Assembly: GCA_011049465.1 (NCBI GenBank)
Contig: DSBP01000346.1
Coordinates: 1 to 12,776, forward strand
DNA length: 12,776 nucleotides
DNA from: a bacterium
GTDB taxonomy: Bacteria > Oederibacteriota > PGYV01 > DSBP01
Reading direction: 5' to 3'
The translations under genes were made by a program, and so were the position numbers. The notes beneath the pieces are model-generated. The model saw only the letters and a program-made list of their open reading frames with translations, made no database searches and was not told where the DNA came from. Shown here one piece after another: positions 8,904 to 12,776 of the stretch. Numbering within the stretch: position 1 is the first letter of the stretch; every line of letters starts with the position of its first letter.

Positions 8904-11366
8904 ATGAAGATAATAATTATCGGTGGAGTCGCGGGAGGCATGTCCGCGGCAGCAAGGCTGAGAAGGCTGTCGGAAACCGCGGAAATAACCGTTTACGAAC
9001 GCGGGGGTTATGTCTCGTTCGCGAACTGCGGTCTTCCTTATTATATAGGCGGCGAGATAACAGAGAGGGAAAACCTGCTTGTGCAGACGCCGGAGTCATT
9101 TAGCGCGCGTTTTAACGTAAGCGTCAAAATTAATACGGAAGCGATATCAATAGACAGGAAGAAAAAAGAGATAAAAGCCCGGCAGGCAGGAACAAACGAA
9201 GAGTTCGTACAAAAATATGACAAACTCATACTGTCGCCCGGAGCCGCTCCCTTAAAGCCGCCTATTCCCGGTATAGACAACGGGAGAATATTTACCCTGC
9301 GCAATATGGAGGACACTGACAGGATACACGCGTTTATCAGGGATAACGCGCCCAAAAAGGCCGTAGTTGTAGGAGGCGGTTACATAGGGCTTGAAATGGC
9401 AGAGAACCTTAAGCGCCGCGGAATCTTCGTTACGGTTGTTGAGGCGCTTCCCCAGGTGATGGGTATCCTTGATTTTGAGCTGGCTGCCCAGATTCACGGG
9501 CACCTGAAACAGAAAGGAGTTGAGCTTTATCTCGGCGACCCCATAAAATCATTCGCGGACGACGCCGGAATGGTAAAGGCAGTTTTAAGCAGCGGAAAGG
9601 AGATAAGCGCTGATTTTGTGATGCTTTCAATAGGAGTAAAGCCGGAAATAAAACTGGCCGTGGAAGCCGGTATTGACAGGGGTAAATACGGCATCAGCGT
9701 CAACGAATACCTTCAGACATCTGACGCGGACATATATGCCATAGGCGACGCCGTAGAAACGGTAAATCCCGTATCAGGAGCCAAAGGGTTCATACCGCTC
9801 GCGGGTCCCGCAAATAAGCATGGAAGAATAGCCGCTGACAATATAACAGAAGGAAACAAGGTTAAATACAGGGGAACAATAAGCGCGGGTGTCCTTAAAA
9901 TATTTGATATGACAGCTGCCGCGGCCGGGCTGAACAGCAGGCAGCTTGACATTCTTAAAATTCCGCATGAGTCTGTAATAATACACCCGAATAACCACGC
10001 CGGATATTATCCGGGAGCGTCACAACTGTCAATAAAAATGGTTTTCGCGCCCGATACCGGAAGGATTCTGGGAATGCAGGCAGTCGGGTTTGAAGGAGTG
10101 GAAAAAAGGATAGACGCGGTTTCGGCTTTTATCCAGAAGGGAGGGACCGTTTATGACCTGGCGGAGTTTGAGCATTGTTACGCTCCTCCGTTTTCATCCG
10201 CCAAGGATCCCCTCAATATGGCGGGTTTTACCGCGGAAAATATCATTAAGGGAAGGGTTAAGCAGATAAGCTGTGACGAGCTGGCAAAGAATGAAAAGGA
10301 TTATTTTATTCTTGATGTACGTGAGAATGATGAAACCGGCCTGGGAATGATACCCGGCGCGGTTCACATACCGCTTAATGACCTGCGCCGCAGGATAAAA
10401 GAGGTGCCTAAGAATAAAAAATCAGCTGTTTACTGCAGGCTCGGAATACGGGGATATATCGCGGCCAGAATACTTATGAACAACGGGTATAATGAAGTTT
10501 ACAATATTTCCGGAGGGTACATAACATATGCTGCGATAACAGGAAGGCAGACAAATGAAAATTTGTTTGATGAAAAATATGAGATGGGAACGCAAAAAAG
10601 AGCGGTGAGCGGAGATAAAAAAGAAGGAGCGGCTAAAATAGTGGCTGTAAACGCCTGCGGCCTGCAGTGCCCCGGCCCGGTCATGAAACTTAAAACAGAA
10701 ATGGAAAAGCTCTCGCCGGGCGACAGGCTTGAGATAAAAGCGAGTGACGCGGGGTTTTATAATGACGTCGGCTCATGGGCGAGGACAACAGGAAACAGTG
10801 TGCTGTCGCTTGAGTCTGAAAAGGGTGTCATAACAGCGGTAGTGGAAAAGGGCAGTGGAATCCGCGCCTCCGGATCAGCGGCTGCCCCGCAGGAAAAAGA
10901 CAAAACAATGGTTGTTTTCAGCGGGGATATGGATAAGATAATCGCCTCATTTATAATCGCCAACGGAGCGCTTTCAATGGGAAAACGGGTTACCATGTTT
11001 TTTACATTCTGGGGCCTTAACGCGCTGAAAAAGCAAAAAACGCCCGGAGGACTCAAGAAGAACCTTATTGAAAAGGCCTTTGGATTTATGCTGCCGCGCG
11101 GCAGCCGGAAACTGAAGCTTTCAAACATGAACATGGCAGGAATGGGCCCGGTTATGATAAGGGCAATTATGAAAAAGCATAATATAAGCAGCCCTGAGGA
11201 ACTGATAGAATCCGCTGTCAAAAACGGCGCGAAGATAGTGGCCTGCCAGATGACAATGGACCTTATGGGCATAAAAAAAGAGGAGCTCATTGACGGTGTG
11301 CAGATCGGGGGAGTTGCGTCCTTTCTGGAGGCCTCGGATGAATCAAACGCCACGCTTTTTATTTGA
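8904..11366 (+). CDS. CoA-disulfide reductase / rhodanese / TusA / DsrE2 fusion protein
   Basis: This 820-residue cytosolic flavoprotein joins four sulfur-handling modules. Residues 1-445 form a pyridine-nucleotide disulfide oxidoreductase of the CoA-disulfide reductase type: FAD motif GGVAGG (7-12), single redox Cys42 in SFANCGLPYY, NAD(P) motif GGGYIG (157-162), second FAD motif AIGDA (279-283), and the CoADR signature YAPPFSSAKDP with Y426. Residues about 453-548 are a rhodanese domain with the loop CRLGIR (Cys511). Residues about 578-650 are TusA-like with CPGP (Cys589) and an extra Cys585. Residues about 667-820 are DsrE2-like, with FFTFWGL and ACQMTMDLMG (Cys781). All expected thiols are present. 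The modules suggest reduction of CoA disulfides, CoA persulfides or polysulfide, with persulfide passed between domains; the exact substrate cannot be read from sequence. ATG 8904 has a strong ribosome binding site and places the FAD motif at the usual distance. It starts 13 bp after the glucan synthase stop, so cotranscription is likely. Confidence 0.93.
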   Translation: MKIIIIGGVAGGMSAAARLRRLSETAEITVYERGGYVSFANCGLPYYIGGEITERENLLVQTPESFSARFNVSVKINTEAISIDRKKKEIKARQAGTNEEFVQKYDKLILSPGAAPLKPPIPGIDNGRIFTLRNMEDTDRIHAFIRDNAPKKAVVVGGGYIGLEMAENLKRRGIFVTVVEALPQVMGILDFELAAQIHGHLKQKGVELYLGDPIKSFADDAGMVKAVLSSGKEISADFVMLSIGVKPEIKLAVEAGIDRGKYGISVNEYLQTSDADIYAIGDAVETVNPVSGAKGFIPLAGPANKHGRIAADNITEGNKVKYRGTISAGVLKIFDMTAAAAGLNSRQLDILKIPHESVIIHPNNHAGYYPGASQLSIKMVFAPDTGRILGMQAVGFEGVEKRIDAVSAFIQKGGTVYDLAEFEHCYAPPFSSAKDPLNMAGFTAENIIKGRVKQISCDELAKNEKDYFILDVRENDETGLGMIPGAVHIPLNDLRRRIKEVPKNKKSAVYCRLGIRGYIAARILMNNGYNEVYNISGGYITYAAITGRQTNENLFDEKYEMGTQKRAVSGDKKEGAAKIVAVNACGLQCPGPVMKLKTEMEKLSPGDRLEIKASDAGFYNDVGSWARTTGNSVLSLESEKGVITAVVEKGSGIRASGSAAAPQEKDKTMVVFSGDMDKIIASFIIANGALSMGKRVTMFFTFWGLNALKKQKTPGGLKKNLIEKAFGFMLPRGSRKLKLSNMNMAGMGPVMIRAIMKKHNISSPEELIESAVKNGAKIVACQMTMDLMGIKKEELIDGVQIGGVASFLEASDESNATLFI

Positions 11367-11401
11367 AAAAAGAGCAAACACCGCAAGATAACAGGCCTAT
11401 A

Positions 11402-11408
11402 GAGGGAG
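11402..11408 (+). promoter_or_regulatory. Ribosome binding site fixing the nagB start
   Basis: GAGGGAG lies 5 nt before ATG 11414. It favours this start over an in-frame TTG at 11363, which overlaps the upstream stop codon, lacks a Shine-Dalgarno sequence and would add 17 residues not seen in NagB proteins. Confidence 0.8.
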
Positions 11409-11413
11409 ATAAT

Positions 11414-12160
11414 ATGAGAATAATAGTGCTGAAAGACCGCAAGGCTGTGTGCGCCGCTGCAGCGAAAAGAGTGGCGGTTTTTGTGGAAAAGGATAAAAGA
11501 GCAGTGCTTGGCCTGGCAACAGGCGGGACAATGACAGGCGTCTATGAGATTTTAGCGGACAAATACCGCAGGGGCAGCCTAAATTTCTCGCACGTTACAT
11601 CCTTTAACCTTGATGAATACTGCGGCCTGGCACAGGGTCATAAGTGCGGCTACAACTATTACATGTATCACAATTTTTTCAGGCACATTAATATCAGGGA
11701 AAAAAACAGGCACATACCGCCCGCATCGGGCAAAAATTCCGGGGACGCGTGCGCTGCTTATGAGAAAAAGATAAGGAGGGCCGGCGGCATAGGGCTTCAG
11801 CTTCTCGGAATAGGGACAAACGGCCACATAGCGTTTAACGAGCCGGGTTCCTCATTCTGCTCGCGAACCAGAAGGGTAAAACTGGCGGAAGAGACATTAA
11901 AGAGCAATTCAAGATATTTCCCCAGGTGCGCGAAGCTGCCGTGTTATGCCGTGACCATGGGAATCGGGACGATTCTGGAGGCAGGAGAGCTGCTTCTTCT
12001 CGCGTGCGGAAATAAAAAAGCAGCCGCTGTTGAGGCTGCGGTTAAAGGCCCGGTTACAACCGATATGCCCGCAAGCATTCTGCAGCTCCATCCCAAAGCG
12101 ACGCTTATTCTTGACAGGCAGGCGGCAGGAAAACTGAAAACTCATAACTGGAAATTTTAG
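11414..12160 (+). CDS. nagB: Glucosamine-6-phosphate deaminase
   Basis: This 248-residue cytosolic enzyme converts glucosamine-6-phosphate to fructose-6-phosphate and ammonia, feeding amino sugars into glycolysis. The phosphate-binding loop LATGGT is at residues 34-39. FNLDEYCGL (64-72) holds Asp67, equivalent to the catalytic base Asp72 of E. coli NagB. GTNGHIAFNEPG (134-145) holds His138 and Glu143, equivalent to His143 and Glu148. Asn136 replaces E. coli Asp141, as in the Bacillus NagB/GamA type. The short length and the C-terminal PASILQLHPKA also fit that non-allosteric-looking type rather than the 266-residue E. coli enzyme. The loop reads GGTMTG where many homologues have GGTPxG, a small deviation. 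It lies 47 bp after the sulfur fusion gene with its own ribosome binding site and is probably the last gene of the transcript. No nagA or amino-sugar transporter is in view. Confidence 0.93.
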   Translation: MRIIVLKDRKAVCAAAAKRVAVFVEKDKRAVLGLATGGTMTGVYEILADKYRRGSLNFSHVTSFNLDEYCGLAQGHKCGYNYYMYHNFFRHINIREKNRHIPPASGKNSGDACAAYEKKIRRAGGIGLQLLGIGTNGHIAFNEPGSSFCSRTRRVKLAEETLKSNSRYFPRCAKLPCYAVTMGIGTILEAGELLLLACGNKKAAAVEAAVKGPVTTDMPASILQLHPKATLILDRQAAGKLKTHNWKF

Positions 12161-12311
12161 ATCTTAAATAAAACATGCCTGATATCCCTGCGGGAGACGC
12201 TTATATAATCCGTGTAAATAATCTTAACAGCGAATCAAATCATAAAAAATTGTATGTCAGGCCGATTGTGAGCGACTGTTTTATCTGCCTCTTTGGCGAT
12301 ATGTCTTTGTC

Positions 12312-12356
12312 ATATTTGATTGTGAAGTTAAATCCCGGGTTTAGATATTTGATTGT
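12312..12356. repeat. Short 12-bp direct repeat
   Basis: ATATTTGATTGT occurs at 12312-12323 and again at 12345-12356, 33 bp apart, in AT-rich DNA. The second copy runs into the first 27-bp direct repeat. It may be chance or the remnant of a small duplication. Confidence 0.5.
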
Positions 12357-12380
12357 TGGGGCAAAGGTTGTTTAGCAGCC
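12354..12380. repeat. Left copy of 27-bp direct repeat
   Basis: This copy matches 12691-12717 at 26 of 27 positions (G at 12359 versus C at 12696). The shared core is GGCAAAGGTTGTTTAGCAGC plus a final C. The two copies are 337 bp apart and bracket the heptamer repeat and the large inverted repeat. They could be ends of an inserted element, two solo copies of a dispersed repeat, or the result of a local duplication. Confidence 0.85.
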
Positions 12381-12413
12381 TGCAAAAACCGGTTCGTTTC
12401 TTTTGTTGTCCAC

Positions 12414-12434
12414 TTGCAAATTGCAAATTCCAAA
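12414..12434. repeat. Heptamer tandem repeat TTGCAAA
   Basis: The run reads TTGCAAA, TTGCAAA, TTCCAAA, followed by a decayed TTTAAATTG. Each unit contains the self-complementary TTGCAA. It is low-complexity DNA of a kind often seen between genes; no function is implied. Confidence 0.75.
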
Positions 12435-12468
12435 TTTAAATTGTTTTTTAATTGCCTCACTGGAGGTG

Positions 12469-12678
12469 GGCCGGGGCAGGCAGCGGAGAAATTTCGCCGA
12501 TTTACATCGGCGGTGAGCCCGGTCAGATGCAGACTCGTGAATGGCCGCGATTAGGCTTGCGCGGGTTTTAGTGCGGCAACTCTCACGCAGGGCACAGGTG
12601 TTTGGTATGGCGTTGAATAGCCCACAGCACAGACGCGTCCTGAGTTCTCGACGAAATTTTCCGCTGCCTACCCCGTCC
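12469..12678 (-). ncRNA. Candidate structured RNA or MITE-like inverted-repeat element
   Basis: The arm at 12469-12500 is the inverse of 12648-12678, with 28 of 31 positions identical and one single-base bulge. Two of the three differences become G-U pairs if the minus strand is transcribed, but C-A mismatches on the plus strand. Minus-strand RNA would therefore form a helix of about 31 pairs with one mismatch. Inside it, three short nested stems are possible: 12578-12582 with 12642-12646, 12585-12588 with 12635-12638, and 12590-12593 with 12620-12623. No known RNA family is recognised. A non-coding miniature transposon is an equal alternative. Transcription is not shown. Confidence 0.35.
12495..12512. 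other. Perfect 7-bp hairpin within the inverted-repeat element
   Basis: CGCCGAT (12495-12501) pairs with ATCGGCG (12506-12512) around the tetraloop TTAC. The left arm overlaps the inner end of the large inverted repeat, so the local hairpin and the inner six pairs of the long helix exclude each other. No U-tract follows on either strand, so it is not a standard terminator. Confidence 0.55.
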
Positions 12679-12690
12679 TGCGTCAGTATG

Positions 12691-12717
12691 TGTTGCGGCA
12701 AAGGTTGTTTAGCAGCC
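12691..12717. repeat. Right copy of 27-bp direct repeat
   Basis: This is the second copy of the sequence at 12354-12380, differing at one base. The A-rich stretch after it (AGTAAAAAAC) loosely resembles that after the left copy (TGCAAAAACC), so the similarity may extend slightly further. It starts 12 bp outside the right arm of the large inverted repeat. Confidence 0.85.
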
Positions 12718-12755
12718 AGTAAAAAACAAGATTAAATATCGATGTGTTGTTTTCG

Positions 12756-12776
12756 TAGGGGCGATTCACGAATCGC
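12756..12776. repeat. Palindromic intergenic repeat truncated by the window end
   Basis: GCGATTC (12761-12767) and GAATCGC (12770-12776) form a perfect inverted repeat around AC. The preceding GTAGG (12756-12760) has no partner yet because the window ends. I recall GTAGGGGCGATTC-type palindromes as common dispersed intergenic repeats in several bacterial groups. This one is probably such a unit. Confidence 0.6.

Larger units (their letters stand above)
12161..12776. other. Gene-free region with repeats
   Basis: No reading frame here has a ribosome binding site, recognisable domain or convincing codon use. The candidates of 64-109 codons (for example 12175-12375 +, 12541-12735 + and 12372-12701 -) overlap repeats and inverted repeats and look spurious. 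No tRNA, tmRNA, RNase P or rRNA signature was seen. No strong hairpin plus T-run terminator follows nagB; the best candidate, TCCC-TGC-GGGA just after 12180, is only 4 bp and lacks a U tract. What it does hold is listed separately: direct repeats, a heptamer tandem repeat, a large inverted repeat and a terminal palindrome. Confidence 0.75.

Noticed and set aside
10757..11386. Antisense reading frame of 209 codons opposite the TusA/DsrE2 part
   Set aside because: It is the reverse-strand shadow of conserved domains, without a ribosome binding site or family motif.
12386..12412. tRNA-like GGTTCG...CCA fragment
   Set aside because: The stem that should flank the TTCG loop does not pair, and no acceptor or anticodon arm is present.
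12372..12701. Minus-strand frame of 109 codons in the gene-free region
   Set aside because: It spans both arms of the inverted repeat and the AT-rich heptamers, is Arg/Cys-rich without known motif, and the nested base pairing explains the region better.
12691..12717. Possible integron attC site or CRISPR repeat
   Set aside because: The sequence does not fit the GTTRRRY/RYYYAAC core pair, and there are only two copies 337 bp apart with no regular spacers.
12541..12735. Plus-strand frame of 64 codons
   Set aside because: It has no ribosome binding site and overlaps the inverted and direct repeats; its composition resembles random translation.

Overview
The window is a compact bacterial segment with three genes on the + strand followed by about 600 bp of gene-free, repeat-rich DNA. 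The genes are tightly spaced (13 bp and 47 bp gaps), so one transcript starting near the left edge is likely. Nothing identifies the organism. Base composition is moderately GC-rich, yet ATA is common for isoleucine. The glucan synthase is not embedded in rhizobial or Brucella-like context, and the mix resembles anaerobic or uncultivated lineages. This taxonomic impression is weak inference.

Positions 1-136 are AT-rich leader and probable promoter. Positions 137-8890 encode a 2917-residue cyclic beta-1,2-glucan synthase. It has an N-terminal domain, a membrane-embedded GT84 glycosyltransferase, a glycoamylase-like (GH189/GH144-type) transglycosylase, and a C-terminal GH94-type phosphorylase region with two related beta-sandwich modules. 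Positions 8904-11366 encode an 820-residue fusion of CoA-disulfide reductase-type flavoprotein, rhodanese, TusA and DsrE2, which looks like a complete persulfide relay in one chain. Positions 11414-12160 encode glucosamine-6-phosphate deaminase (NagB, Gram-positive-like type).

Positions 12161-12776 hold no convincing gene. They contain a 27-bp direct repeat (one mismatch) bracketing about 310 bp, a 7-bp AT-rich tandem repeat, and a 31-bp inverted repeat enclosing nested stems. The inverted repeat pairs better as a minus-strand RNA than as a plus-strand one. The window ends inside a palindrome of the short interspersed type.

How the genes work together is inferred. The first makes a periplasmic or surface glucan from UDP-glucose, the third feeds amino sugars back to fructose-6-phosphate, and the second handles CoA disulfides or sulfane sulfur. 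No exporter (NdvA/ChvA type) lies in the window. The points most worth checking are the minus-strand structured element, a perfect 22-bp palindrome just upstream of the redox/sulfur gene, and an Asp-to-Asn change at the expected DxD motif of the glucan synthase.
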